From Haloferax marinum (GTDB lineage Archaea > Halobacteriota > Halobacteria > Halobacteriales > Haloferacaceae), in the NCBI RefSeq assembly GCF_009674625.1, contig NZ_WKJQ01000001.1, positions 372,001 to 436,000 of the forward strand: a stretch of DNA of 64,000 bases, given 5' to 3'. Positions 36,952-45,100 of the stretch are shown one piece after another (positions within the stretch are counted from its first letter, which is position 1; every line of letters starts with the position of its first letter). The notes under the pieces were generated by a model. That model was not told the DNA's origin. It made no database searches and saw only the letters and a list, made by a program, of their open reading frames with translations. Both the position numbers and the translations under genes were made by a program.

Positions 36952-38247
36952 ATGAATCTCGTATCCGCCGTTCGACGAGGTGACTGGCAGGTCGTGTTCG
37001 GCTACGCCTTCTTCGTCGCACTTCTCACCGGTGGGTATTACTACAACGTCACGTTCGTCCAACTCGGCCTGTTGGACCTCGGAACCCGTCTCGTTGGGCT
37101 GTCCGAGGCCGCAGTCTCTGGATGGATGGCGACACTCGCACTCGTGACGCTCGCGACCGCAATCGCGTTCGGCGTCTCGATGGACCGACGCGGATGGTCG
37201 TCGTCGTTGGACGCAAAACTGCGAATTCTCCTCGGCGTCGTCGTCGCGCAGGTTCTCCTGACCGCTGCAGCACCGTTCGTCCGGACCGCCCCGCAGTTCG
37301 GAGCGTGGATTATCCTCGCGTCGGTCTCGATGGGCGTCGGATTCCCTGCGACGTTCGCCTTGACTATCGACTTCGTCGCGGTTCGTGACCGCGGTGCTGT
37401 TGCAGCGGCGGCGACAGCCCTGACGTACTTCTTGGCGAACGTCTACCCGTTGAACTGGCAGGTCGAGTCGTTCAGCAGGGTCGTCGTCGCCGCGATGCTT
37501 CCAGGAGTCGTCCTGCTCGGCGTCCTCGTCTTCAGACCACCCGCGTTCGTCGGCCGACTCTCACGCCACCACGAGCAGTTCGGAGTCGGCCGATTCTGCC
37601 ACTCCGGGCCGGTTTCGGTTCGCGAGGCGGCGTTTGTCGCCCCACTTGTCTTGATGTTCGGGGTGTTCTTCGTCGACAGTCTCGGCTTTCTCAGAATCCT
37701 CGATACACCGTCGTTGGTGCTCACGTCGTGGCAATCGCCCGACTTCTCGATGCACCTGACTTTGGGTGTCGTCCACGTCGTCGGCGCGGTGATGGCCGGC
37801 GTCCTCTATACGTCGTTCGACCGGCGAGTCCTCTTTCTCGCGGCGTTCGGTCTGTTCTCGTTTACTCACCTGTTGTACACGTTCGACATCCGCGTCGCGA
37901 TGTGGTTTCCGTCGCTCACCACTGGACCGAGTTCGCCGCTGAATCCTGCGTTCTACGCAGTTGCAGTCAGTTTCTATACGACACTCAACTTCGCCCTCTG
38001 GCCCGACCTCTCGACGCCAGACACGATTGGCACCCACTCGGCTATCGGCATCGGTCTCGCTGGGTTCCTCTCGACGTTCCTGAGTACCGCACTCGCGTTG
38101 TACTTCCAGAGTACGTCGGTGACACTTCTCGACCATCTGAACCTCGTGAACGCGCTCGCACTGCTGTTGTTCGTCGGCCTCGTCGTCGGAACGTATCTCG
38201 GACGGATGCACACGCTGTGGGAGGGGCGCAATGGCGAACCCAATTGA
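36952..38247 (+). CDS. Major-facilitator-like membrane transporter
   Basis: 431 aa with about twelve hydrophobic segments and a longer central loop near 195-225 (RPPAFVGRLSRHHEQFGVGR). The first helices contain GGYYYNVTFVQLGLLDLGTR, and loop 2-3 has GVSMDRRGW, weakly like the MFS G-x3-D-R-x-G loop. Substrate unknown. Downstream gene overlaps by 17 bases, so the two are probably translated together. Confidence 0.72.
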   Translation: MNLVSAVRRGDWQVVFGYAFFVALLTGGYYYNVTFVQLGLLDLGTRLVGLSEAAVSGWMATLALVTLATAIAFGVSMDRRGWSSSLDAKLRILLGVVVAQVLLTAAAPFVRTAPQFGAWIILASVSMGVGFPATFALTIDFVAVRDRGAVAAAATALTYFLANVYPLNWQVESFSRVVVAAMLPGVVLLGVLVFRPPAFVGRLSRHHEQFGVGRFCHSGPVSVREAAFVAPLVLMFGVFFVDSLGFLRILDTPSLVLTSWQSPDFSMHLTLGVVHVVGAVMAGVLYTSFDRRVLFLAAFGLFSFTHLLYTFDIRVAMWFPSLTTGPSSPLNPAFYAVAVSFYTTLNFALWPDLSTPDTIGTHSAIGIGLAGFLSTFLSTALALYFQSTSVTLLDHLNLVNALALLLFVGLVVGTYLGRMHTLWEGRNGEPN

Positions 38248-39103
38248 ACTGATTCCACTCTTGGTCGTCGTGTTCCTCCTCGTCGGAGTCCAGGGTGGTG
38301 CGGTCGAATCGATGGAAATCGTCACCGACGGCACGCACACCGTCACCGAGATCCCCGACGTCTACGTCGTCGGTGGTGGTGAATCGACCATCCCGGCCAA
38401 CGCTTCGGTGTCCGGGTCGGTGTACGTCATCGGTGGCACTGCCGACGTACAGGGAACGGTCGACGGCGATGTGACTCAACTCAGTGGCAACCTCACACTC
38501 GGACCGACTGCTGTCGTCACCGGCGACACGCAGTACATCGCTGGGTCACTCGATATCGACGACGGTGCCACACTCGAATCGCTCACGACTGCCGAGACGC
38601 TCGCGGCGCAGTCGTCGTCCCCAGGGAGAGGAGCGGTGTTCGTGGTCCTCCAGACGGTCGTCCTCGCTGTCGCCGCGGGACTCCTCGTCCGGCGGTTCGA
38701 GTTCGCCTTCGACACCGTCGGACGTGCGATTACCGGTCACCCGGTGGTCAGCGGTGTCGTCGGACTCCTCGTCACTGCGACGACGCTCGCGCTCGTCGTG
38801 TTCATGGCGATGACGATTATCCTCATTCCGGTGAGCATCCTCGGGGTCGGTGTGGGGGCGCTGACCGTCGCATACGGCCATCTCGTCTACGGATACCTCG
38901 TTGGCCGCCGACTACCCATCGACCGGCCGGACGTCTCCGCGGCGGTTGGCGTGGTCGTCGTCGCTATCGCACTCGAACTTCTCGGCGTGGTTCCGGTCGT
39001 CGGAACCCTCGTGCAACTCGCTCTCGTGGTCGTGAGTCTCGGTGCGATACTCGTGACGTACTTCGGTCTTCGTCCGTTCGAACCGGTGTCGTTGCCGACG
39101 TGA
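38231..39103 (+). CDS. Polymer-forming (bactofilin-like) beta-helix domain plus membrane domain
   Basis: 290 aa. A signal peptide (1-24) is followed by a hexapeptide-like beta-helix: STIPANASVSGSVYVIGGTA, VQGTVDGDVTQLSGNLTLGP, VVTGDTQYIAGSLDIDDGAT. Residues 135-285 hold four to five membrane helices. This combination is found in many haloarchaea as a polymer-forming protein with a membrane anchor; a role in envelope organisation is likely but unproven. Overlaps the MFS gene by 17 bases. Confidence 0.75.
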   Translation: MANPIELIPLLVVVFLLVGVQGGAVESMEIVTDGTHTVTEIPDVYVVGGGESTIPANASVSGSVYVIGGTADVQGTVDGDVTQLSGNLTLGPTAVVTGDTQYIAGSLDIDDGATLESLTTAETLAAQSSSPGRGAVFVVLQTVVLAVAAGLLVRRFEFAFDTVGRAITGHPVVSGVVGLLVTATTLALVVFMAMTIILIPVSILGVGVGALTVAYGHLVYGYLVGRRLPIDRPDVSAAVGVVVVAIALELLGVVPVVGTLVQLALVVVSLGAILVTYFGLRPFEPVSLPT

Positions 39104-39132
39104 GGAGCGTCCGCAGATAGCGACGCCTGTCG

Positions 39133-40266
39133 TCAGGAGTTCAGTTCCTCTTCGACGAGCGCCACCGCTCGAGAGACGGCCCCGACAGACGTGAGGTGGC
39201 CAGCACCGACTGTCGCTTTCATCGCTTTCGCGGCGCTCCCGCGGAAGATGCTCGGGCCGACCTGTGCGACGGCCCCGTCACCGACCGAGACGATCCATCC
39301 TGGGACTTCGAACCGGTACGGTTTCGGACGCGGTGGGAACGCGCCGGGGTCGCCACTCTGTTCGTATGCGACCTGTGCGGCGATGTTGGCGGCGACGACC
39401 GACGCCTCACGGATGGCGGCGGACGCACTCGCAGGGATGGGTTCTCCGTCTGCGTCGACGGCCCGCGCGGCGTCGCCGAGGACGAACGTTCGCTCGTCGA
39501 GTCGCAGGTCCGCTCTGACGGTGGGGCGTTCGTCTCCCATCGCCCCATCGCCCGTTATCCCACCAGTCCAGACGAGCATGTCGTAGTCGATGTCGCCGGT
39601 GTCGGTCTCGACGGTCGAGGGCGTGACGGACTGAACTGTCGTCTCGGTCCGAACGTCGATACCTCTATCCAGCAGTTCGTCTCGGACTGCTCGCTGGAAC
39701 TCCTCGGCGAACGCTGGCGCGACGGTATCTAACTGTTCGATGAGGACGATATCTGTGTGCGCGGCTTCTTCGTCCCGGAGCGCCGCGAGTTCGCCGGCAA
39801 CCTGAATGCCCGAGAGGCCGGCACCGCCGACGACGACTGTGCCGCCGTCGTCACAGTCGTCGAAGAACTTCGCGCGGATGGCTTCGGCGTGTTCGAGGCG
39901 CTTGAGCGGGAGTGCGTGCGCTTCGAGGCCGGGCATGCCGTAGTAGTTGGTCTCTGCACCGAGACAGACGGCACAGTAGTCGTAGTCGAGTGTGCTCCCA
40001 TCCGCGAGGTGGACACGGCGGGCCTCCGCATCGACGTTCGTCACGCGCTCGACGATAACCTCGGCGCGGGTCAACGCCTCGTCGAGGGGGACTTGAATCG
40101 GGTCTGCGACAGATGGACGCCGAATCGCGCGGTGGACTTCGTGTTGGACGAGGTGGAACGACGAGTCGTTCACCACGGTCAGGTCGGCGTCTGCGGGGAG
40201 GCGGCGTTCGAGTTCACGGGCGAGTGTGAGGCCCGCGTACCCGGCACCGAGTACCAGGACACGCAT
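39133..40266 (-). CDS. NDH-2-like FAD-dependent NAD(P)H dehydrogenase
   Basis: 377 aa from MRVLVLGAG (ATG 40266; an ATG 9 bases upstream adds MRD). FAD motif GAGYAGLTLARE at 7-18, second Rossmann GGAGLSGIQVAGEL near 157, and FVLGDAARAVDADGEPIPAS near 270, the FAD/quinone region of type II NADH dehydrogenases. No transmembrane helix but an amphipathic C-terminus, as in monotopic NDH-2. It would pass electrons from NADH to menaquinone without proton pumping. The frame continues far upstream into the next gene; that part is not coding. Confidence 0.87.
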   Translation of the reverse strand: MRVLVLGAGYAGLTLARELERRLPADADLTVVNDSSFHLVQHEVHRAIRRPSVADPIQVPLDEALTRAEVIVERVTNVDAEARRVHLADGSTLDYDYCAVCLGAETNYYGMPGLEAHALPLKRLEHAEAIRAKFFDDCDDGGTVVVGGAGLSGIQVAGELAALRDEEAAHTDIVLIEQLDTVAPAFAEEFQRAVRDELLDRGIDVRTETTVQSVTPSTVETDTGDIDYDMLVWTGGITGDGAMGDERPTVRADLRLDERTFVLGDAARAVDADGEPIPASASAAIREASVVAANIAAQVAYEQSGDPGAFPPRPKPYRFEVPGWIVSVGDGAVAQVGPSIFRGSAAKAMKATVGAGHLTSVGAVSRAVALVEEELNS

Positions 40267-40358
40267 GTCTCTCATGTCGGGCGCGAGAGAAAAGAGGATG
40301 ACGGCGTCGGAAGGTGTGACGGCGTCAGACCGTCGGTGCCGACGCGCCTCGGTCGCAG

Positions 40359-41333
40359 TTAGAACAGCGCTTCGGACTCGTCGAGAACTTCGGCGGGGCC
40401 ACCGACCGACCAGACGTCGGTCTCGACACCGCAGTCGGCGACTGCTTCTTCGACACGGTCGACGTGTTCGGCCGTCGTGTTGACGTAGACGCTCGCGCCG
40501 GTGTCCGTCGAGAAGTAGACCGGAATGTCCGCTTCTTTGCGGAGTTGGCGGACGGCGTTGAACACGGCGATAGTGCGCGGTTGCCAGTAGACCCACCCAG
40601 CAGGGCCGGTCATCGTGGTTGCTGCGAGCGACAGCGAGTCGTGTTCGGCGAGTTCGAACGCGGCGTCGAAGTCAGCGTCGTACAGCGCATCACGCATGTC
40701 GTCGATTTGCGCGTGGATGTGGGCCATCCGGGCCTGGAACATGTGACTGTCCTCGGCCTCGGCGTGGGCCTGTTCGGTCTCCTTGTACGCGGGGACGTGC
40801 GCGGCGACGATGCGCAGGTCGTCTTCGAGGTCCGTCTCGATGCGCTCGGAACGGCAGTCGGTGTCGTTCATCCCCGAGTAGAGAATCGAGACAGCACCGG
40901 TGACGGCACGGGCGGCGGAGGCCGACCCGAGGCGGGCGATGGTCGAGATTTCGGGGTGCGTCAGGTCGAGGCCGGCCGCCTCGGAGAGTGCCGTCGCCGC
41001 GGCGGCGAATCCTGACGCCGACGACCCGAATCCGATGTTCGACGGGAAGGAGTTCTCACTCTCCAGACGAACGCGGTGGTCGAAGCCAGCGAGGTCACGG
41101 ACCTCGTCGACGACGGCGCGGATGCGCTCTGCGCCGCGTCCGTCGACTTCCTCGCCGCCGATGACGTAGACGTCCTCGTCGGCGTCGGGGAGGAACTCGA
41201 CCGTCGTCTTCGTGTGACTCGGTGCGGTGCAGACGCTGATACTGTCGTGGTACGGCATCCTGCGCTCCGTGTCTCGCATCCCGTGATACTTGACGAGGCC
41301 CTGAATCGGGTGGGCCTTGGCGGTGGCCTTCAT
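40359..41333 (-). CDS. mvaD: Phosphomevalonate decarboxylase
   Basis: 324 aa, the length of the haloarchaeal enzyme. GHMP-kinase-fold signature ENSFPSNIGFGSSASGFAAA near 92-111 binds ATP phosphates; SAARAVTGAVSILYSG, CRSERIETD and YFSTDTGASVYVNTT are typical of mevalonate-diphosphate decarboxylase relatives. In Haloferax the orthologue decarboxylates mevalonate 5-phosphate to isopentenyl phosphate, the modified archaeal mevalonate pathway. The start MKATAKAHPIQGLVKYHG has the usual N-terminal motif. This gene is the best marker of the Haloferax-like origin. Confidence 0.93.
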   Translation of the reverse strand: MKATAKAHPIQGLVKYHGMRDTERRMPYHDSISVCTAPSHTKTTVEFLPDADEDVYVIGGEEVDGRGAERIRAVVDEVRDLAGFDHRVRLESENSFPSNIGFGSSASGFAAAATALSEAAGLDLTHPEISTIARLGSASAARAVTGAVSILYSGMNDTDCRSERIETDLEDDLRIVAAHVPAYKETEQAHAEAEDSHMFQARMAHIHAQIDDMRDALYDADFDAAFELAEHDSLSLAATTMTGPAGWVYWQPRTIAVFNAVRQLRKEADIPVYFSTDTGASVYVNTTAEHVDRVEEAVADCGVETDVWSVGGPAEVLDESEALF

Positions 41334-41524
41334 GTTCGAAAGGCCGTCAGACTGGGAATTAAACGTCCCGATAGGTATCGGAACTGGTGGCTGGAAAATC
41401 GAGAGTGGCCGGCGACGAACCGCCGACGTCAGATGCAGAGCGCGAATTGTGAGCGCAAATTACCGAAGACGTGCCCAAACAGGGCGGTGATGTTCGAGGA
41501 TGGTTTGCTGTGTGCCTATCGTCG

Positions 41525-41647
41525 TTACTCCTCGTCCGTCTCTAACTCGTTGCCACGTTCCCAGACGTTCGTGACGCTCTCTCCCATCGGGGGTGTGTGG
41601 CTGACATCTCGCATCGTCGATTTCGAATGGCTTGTTGTGTGCTTCAT
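41525..41647 (-). CDS. Small 40-aa hypothetical protein
   Basis: ATG at 41647 opens 40 codons (MKHTTSHSKSTMRDVSHTPP, ending GNELETDEE). A good TATA box (minus cttttatc at 41678-41685) lies 31-38 bases upstream, close to leaderless spacing. The acidic end fits haloarchaeal coding bias. No motif. The flanking 41334-41524 shows nothing else. Confidence 0.45.
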   Translation of the reverse strand: MKHTTSHSKSTMRDVSHTPPMGESVTNVWERGNELETDEE

Positions 41648-41695
41648 GTTTGCCTTGCTACTCCCTACCACGGTCCAGATAAAAGGGTTTCGCCA

Positions 41696-41705
41696 ATATT
41701 ATATT
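41696..41705 (+). promoter_or_regulatory. TATA box of the SRPBCC gene
   Basis: atattatatt at 25-34 bases before the ATG at 41730, supporting this start instead of the long upstream extension of the frame. Confidence 0.65.
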
Positions 41706-41729
41706 ACGACTTATTACCATACTAGGAAC

Positions 41730-42242
41730 ATGAAACACGACGGGCATTCGACACGAACTCGCGTCGAACGAACGCCCGACGGCAGGCGACTCGTCGTCTC
41801 TCGAGCTATCTCGGTGCCGGCCGCTGTCGCCTGGGACGTGTTGGTGTCCGTCAGCGACTGGCCGGAGTGGGGGCCGAGCGTCTCGGCAGTACGTGGCGTC
41901 GATGGCCGAATCGAGGACGGAAGCACTGGGGAGGTCCGCGTCGCTGGCGTGTGGGTTCCCTTCACCGTCGAGACGTGTGTCGACCATCGGTGGACGTGGC
42001 GCGTCGCTGGCGTTCCGGCGACAGGACACAGTGTCACGCCAATCGGCGTCGACCGCTGTGCGGTGTCGTTCGAGATTCCGGTCGTCGCCGCTCCGTACGC
42101 GGTGGTCTGTGAGGTCGCACTTCGTCGAATCGAGCGACTCGCAACGTCGCGTGACCGACGCTCAGAACGGACCGAACAGAAAGACAACGACGGCGAGTAC
42201 GGCGAGAACGAGCAAGAGAGCCAACAGACCGACGCTCCCTGA
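41730..42242 (+). CDS. SRPBCC (START-like) domain protein
   Basis: 170 aa from ATG 41730. RAISVPAAVAWDVLVSVSDW, PEWGPSVSAVRGVDGRIEDG and the later beta strands with WTWRVAGVPATGHSV follow the polyketide-cyclase/SRPBCC fold, which encloses a hydrophobic ligand. The tail from about 145 is charged (Gln/Glu-rich). Its last 81 bases overlap, antisense, the end of the following minus-strand gene. Ligand unknown. Confidence 0.82.
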   Translation: MKHDGHSTRTRVERTPDGRRLVVSRAISVPAAVAWDVLVSVSDWPEWGPSVSAVRGVDGRIEDGSTGEVRVAGVWVPFTVETCVDHRWTWRVAGVPATGHSVTPIGVDRCAVSFEIPVVAAPYAVVCEVALRRIERLATSRDRRSERTEQKDNDGEYGENEQESQQTDAP

Positions 42243-42809
42243 CTCCTGACTGGCCGCTTCGTTCGCTTCGGCCGCCGCTTCTTCGGCGTCTATCTCGTCG
42301 AGAACTTCTTCGAACTCAGGTTGGTGTGGTTCGTGGTACTCGTCGACGACGTCCGACGCCAACTCTGCTGATTCGGTCGCCTCGACGAGGTCGTCTAACG
42401 TCGTCAGTGTGATGGGCACGTCGACGTCTTTGGGGTCGACGAGCAGACGTGGCTCTTCGTCTTCGTCTTCGGGTTCTTCGAGTTGGTCTTCGGTCGCAAA
42501 CGCGAACGCCAGCGTCTCTCTGGCCTGGTCCTCGTCGCCGGTGGTCTGGAGTGTCCCGGCGACGCCCTGTGACTCACACCGCTCTGCGAACACTTCGACT
42601 GTCCGCTCGTCGAACGTGGCGTCGACGTCGACCCAGACGACTTCGGACGGTTGCGTTTCCCCGCGTTCTGCGACGAACAGAAACGTTCGGCCGTCTCGCT
42701 CGCTCCGTTTGGTACGCTCACCGTTTTTGGCGTGGACCTGGCGGAGAACAGTCGCCACCTCGTCAGCATCGAGAAACGAAAGCACACTCGACAACGACAC
42801 GTCACTCAT
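42162..42809 (-). CDS. Tail-anchored hypothetical protein
   Basis: 215 aa. The N-terminal 110 residues form an alpha/beta domain (LSFLDADEVATVLRQ, EVVWVDVDATFDERTVEVF) possibly related to restriction-endonuclease-like folds, but I see no catalytic motif. An acidic linker is followed by a C-terminal hydrophobic segment SVGLLALLLVLAVLAVVVFL, so it is a tail-anchored membrane protein with a cytoplasmic head. Its end overlaps the SRPBCC gene by 81 bases on the other strand. Confidence 0.65.
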   Translation of the reverse strand: MSDVSLSSVLSFLDADEVATVLRQVHAKNGERTKRSERDGRTFLFVAERGETQPSEVVWVDVDATFDERTVEVFAERCESQGVAGTLQTTGDEDQARETLAFAFATEDQLEEPEDEDEEPRLLVDPKDVDVPITLTTLDDLVEATESAELASDVVDEYHEPHQPEFEEVLDEIDAEEAAAEANEAASQESGSVGLLALLLVLAVLAVVVFLFGPF

Positions 42810-42848
42810 TGGTCGAACAGAGAGAAGACCCCGAAATAAATCTTCGCG

Positions 42849-43430
42849 CTACTCCGGACGAATCAGCTCGAATCGGTCGCGGGTGTGGGTGTACTCGCTT
42901 CCGGCGAGACGCCCGACGGCGTCGAGTTTCGTCGTGTCGAGTTTGCCGTCGGTCAACACGTCGTCATCGACGTGGGCGTAGACGACTTCACCGAGGACGA
43001 GCGTCGAGGACCCGACTTCCATACTATCGTAGAGCGTACACTCGAAGGCGACTTTCGCGTCGGCGACGCGCGGCGCGTCGACACGGACGGCTTCTGCCTT
43101 CTCGATGTCCGCGTGGTCGAACTCGTCGACGTCGGGCGGAACCGTGGCCGCGGTCTGATTCATCGCCTCGACGACGTCGCTCGTGACCACGTTGACGACG
43201 AACTCACCGTGTTCGATGACGTTCCGTGGCGTATCTTTCAGCGACGGTCCGTGTCCGACAGGTGCGAAGACGAGTATCGGTGGGTCGATGCTGGCGACGG
43301 TGAAGAAACTGTACGGTGCGAGGTTGTCGGCCACCGCGCCGCGGGTACTCACCCACGCAATCGGCCGTGGGACGACTGCCCCCGAGAGCAACCGATACGC
43401 CGACCCGAACGCTGTCGGTTCGCCGTCCAT
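42849..43430 (-). CDS. Flavin reductase-like FMN-binding protein
   Basis: 193 aa. GAVVPRPIAWVSTRGAVADN followed by APYSFFTVASIDPPILVFAP is the FMN-binding region of flavin reductase-like proteins; KDTPRNVIEHGEFVVNVVT and AFECTLYDSMEVGSSTLVLG continue the split-barrel fold. Reduces flavin with NAD(P)H or acts as a ferric/oxygenase partner. Its ATG overlaps the stop codon of a small upstream ORF (TGATG), which suggests translational coupling. Confidence 0.9.
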   Translation of the reverse strand: MDGEPTAFGSAYRLLSGAVVPRPIAWVSTRGAVADNLAPYSFFTVASIDPPILVFAPVGHGPSLKDTPRNVIEHGEFVVNVVTSDVVEAMNQTAATVPPDVDEFDHADIEKAEAVRVDAPRVADAKVAFECTLYDSMEVGSSTLVLGEVVYAHVDDDVLTDGKLDTTKLDAVGRLAGSEYTHTRDRFELIRPE

Positions 43431-43513
43431 CAGTGCGCCTCCGGGGTGGTGACGAGTCGGTACTGTTCGGTCGCTCTCGCCTGGTTGGTCGGGTCGCGTG
43501 TCCGTTGAGTCAT
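43430..43513 (-). CDS. 27-aa leader ORF overlapping the flavin reductase start
   Basis: ATG at 43513 opens 27 codons (MTQRTRDPTNQARATEQYRL, then VTTPEAH) that end TGA, overlapping the ATG of the flavin reductase by two bases. No TATA box of good quality is visible upstream. It may be a coupled leader or a chance ORF. Compare the similar arrangement at fbp. Confidence 0.35.
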   Translation of the reverse strand: MTQRTRDPTNQARATEQYRLVTTPEAH

Positions 43514-43577
43514 GTCGTAAGAGGGAGTGTGTGAGACGATGAATCTGTGGTCGAGTGGTCGCTCGTCGAACGCCCGG

Positions 43578-44009
43578 CTAGAACAGACCGATTCCGACGG
43601 CGTAGGGCCACGAGACTGCGCTGAGCGCGAGGAAGACGAGCGCCCCACCGAGCATAACCGTGTTCTTGAGGAAGTCCGTCATCTCGGATTGCTGTTGGTC
43701 TTCCGGGACGGCCCAGAAGTTGTGGAACAGTGGCGTACTCACGAGGAGGAACAGCGCAACTGCGCCAGCGGCGACTGTCGGGAAGACGCCCGCGGCGATG
43801 CCGAGTCCACCGAAGACGAGCATCCCACCGGAGAAGACGACACCAAAGCGTGGCGCAGGTAGGCCTTTCATCTCGGCGTATCCGGTCATCTGGTCGACGT
43901 TCAGGAAGTGGTTCAGTCCCATGAACGCGACGACTGCGCCGAAGAGGGCGCGCGCGACGAGGAACGCGACGTCGGTTCCCGGAGCGGCAAACTGGAGTGA
44001 GACGCTCAT
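43578..44009 (-). CDS. DoxX family membrane protein
   Basis: 143 aa with four helices. VARALFGAVVAFMGLNHFLN followed by MTGYAEMKGLPAPRFGVVFS is the DoxX/SURF4 signature (G-x-N-H-F, then Y-A-x-x-K-G-x-P). The family couples to oxidoreductases and stress responses. Lies in the same direction as the flavin reductase, 64 bases upstream of its leader ORF, a possible redox pair. Confidence 0.88.
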   Translation of the reverse strand: MSVSLQFAAPGTDVAFLVARALFGAVVAFMGLNHFLNVDQMTGYAEMKGLPAPRFGVVFSGGMLVFGGLGIAAGVFPTVAAGAVALFLLVSTPLFHNFWAVPEDQQQSEMTDFLKNTVMLGGALVFLALSAVSWPYAVGIGLF

Positions 44010-44097
44010 CTCGACACCTCCATCACCGTCGTCGTCGTGTGCGCTTCAGTCTCGGCGGATGTTGCTAACATTGCGTTATCTGGTACGGGAGTGAATC

Positions 44098-44109
44098 AAC
44101 ATATATGTT
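44098..44109. promoter_or_regulatory. 12-bp palindrome aacatatatgtt upstream of DoxX
   Basis: A perfect 12-base palindrome 89 bases upstream of the DoxX start, in the 373-base gap between DoxX and the winged-helix regulator gene. It may be a promoter element or operator. Confidence 0.4.
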
Positions 44110-44119
44110 CGCTGACATA

Positions 44120-44157
44120 GGTGTCACCGGGTGGCTACGGAGGTACCCGGTAACACC
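44120..44157. repeat. Imperfect 13-bp inverted repeat in the DoxX/regulator gap
   Basis: ggtgtcaccgggt (44120-44132) and acccggtaacacc (44145-44157) form a stem with one mismatch and a 12-base loop. It stands between the divergent genes and could be an operator or an RNA hairpin. The remainder of 44010-44382 is AT-rich near 44225-44360, with a TATA-like tcaataatga about 25-35 bases before the regulator ATG. Confidence 0.5.
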
Positions 44158-44382
44158 AACGACACCGAGCCATCACCGACTGAAACCGGATTTTCTGTCA
44201 CGTAGATGTCGCCACGAACCCGAACCATTCTTCGATAATTGAGAGTTCAATAAAATCTAGCCCATTTCCGGTATGTATGTGGTAAAATCTCCTAAATCGC
44301 ACGAAAGATATACCCCCCTCCGGACTGATATACAAATGGGACGTGTCAATAATGATGAAAACCGCTGTTAGGTCTGAGAGCC

Positions 44383-45069
44383 ATGACTGAGACATGGGAC
44401 TCTGCAGGCTACATCGCAAGTTCTCGATACCGCCTCACTGTCTGTGAGTATTTATCGAAAAATGGGTCCGGTCTCCCCTCGCGTATCGCCGTCGAGACTG
44501 ACCTCGCTCAGCCGCACGTGTCTCGTGCACTTTCCGAACTCCGAGAACAAGGTATCGTCGAGTTGTTGGTTCCCGACTCTCAACAGAAAGGCCGGTTGTA
44601 CGGCCTGACTGACCTCGGGGAACTGGCCTACGAACGTGTCGCGTTAGACAACCGAGTCGAACTCTCCGTCGTCGATTCGGACGAGTTCCCTGCACCCGAG
44701 CTAATCGAAGAACTCGAATCGAAACACGGGGAGATGCTTCGTGCCATCGCGTGGTGTGAACCAGACGAAGTGCGGGTCAGGTTCTCTTCGCAGGAGGTAC
44801 TGAACCAGTACGACGAAGATACGATGAAGACCATCGTCTCGACGCTCGTAAACCAAGATTCGATGGCCGAATCACTCGACAACCTGCCTGCAGGCGCCCC
44901 CGAGTTCATCGTCTTCGGCCTCGAGAAGGCACTCGTCGTCCTCATTCCGTTGGAAGACGACACCGACCTCCTCGTCTCTGTCGACAAATCGTTCGACAGG
45001 AATCTCGAAAACCTCACCGAAACCTGTTTAGAAGTAACCGGTGCAACGGTCCTCGACGCGGACGACTAA
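44383..45069 (+). CDS. Winged-helix transcriptional regulator (ArsR/MarR-like)
   Basis: 228 aa. A winged helix occupies residues 15-75: SSRYRLTVCEYLSKNGSGLP, RIAVETDLAQPHVSRALSEL, QGIVELL and the wing QKGRLYGLTDLG. The rest (about 85-228) is an alpha/beta domain with two similar halves that may sense a ligand or dimerise. DNA-binding regulator; its divergent neighbour DoxX, with a palindrome between them, is a candidate target. Confidence 0.85.
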   Translation: MTETWDSAGYIASSRYRLTVCEYLSKNGSGLPSRIAVETDLAQPHVSRALSELREQGIVELLVPDSQQKGRLYGLTDLGELAYERVALDNRVELSVVDSDEFPAPELIEELESKHGEMLRAIAWCEPDEVRVRFSSQEVLNQYDEDTMKTIVSTLVNQDSMAESLDNLPAGAPEFIVFGLEKALVVLIPLEDDTDLLVSVDKSFDRNLENLTETCLEVTGATVLDADD

Positions 45070-45100
45070 TACTTCGCATTGCCCCTCGTAGGAGGCCGCA

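Noticed and set aside
40267..40596. Extension of the NDH-2-like frame upstream into the mvaD gene
   Set aside because: The extension is Arg-rich and overlaps mvaD on the same strand in another frame; the FAD motif begins just after ATG 40266.
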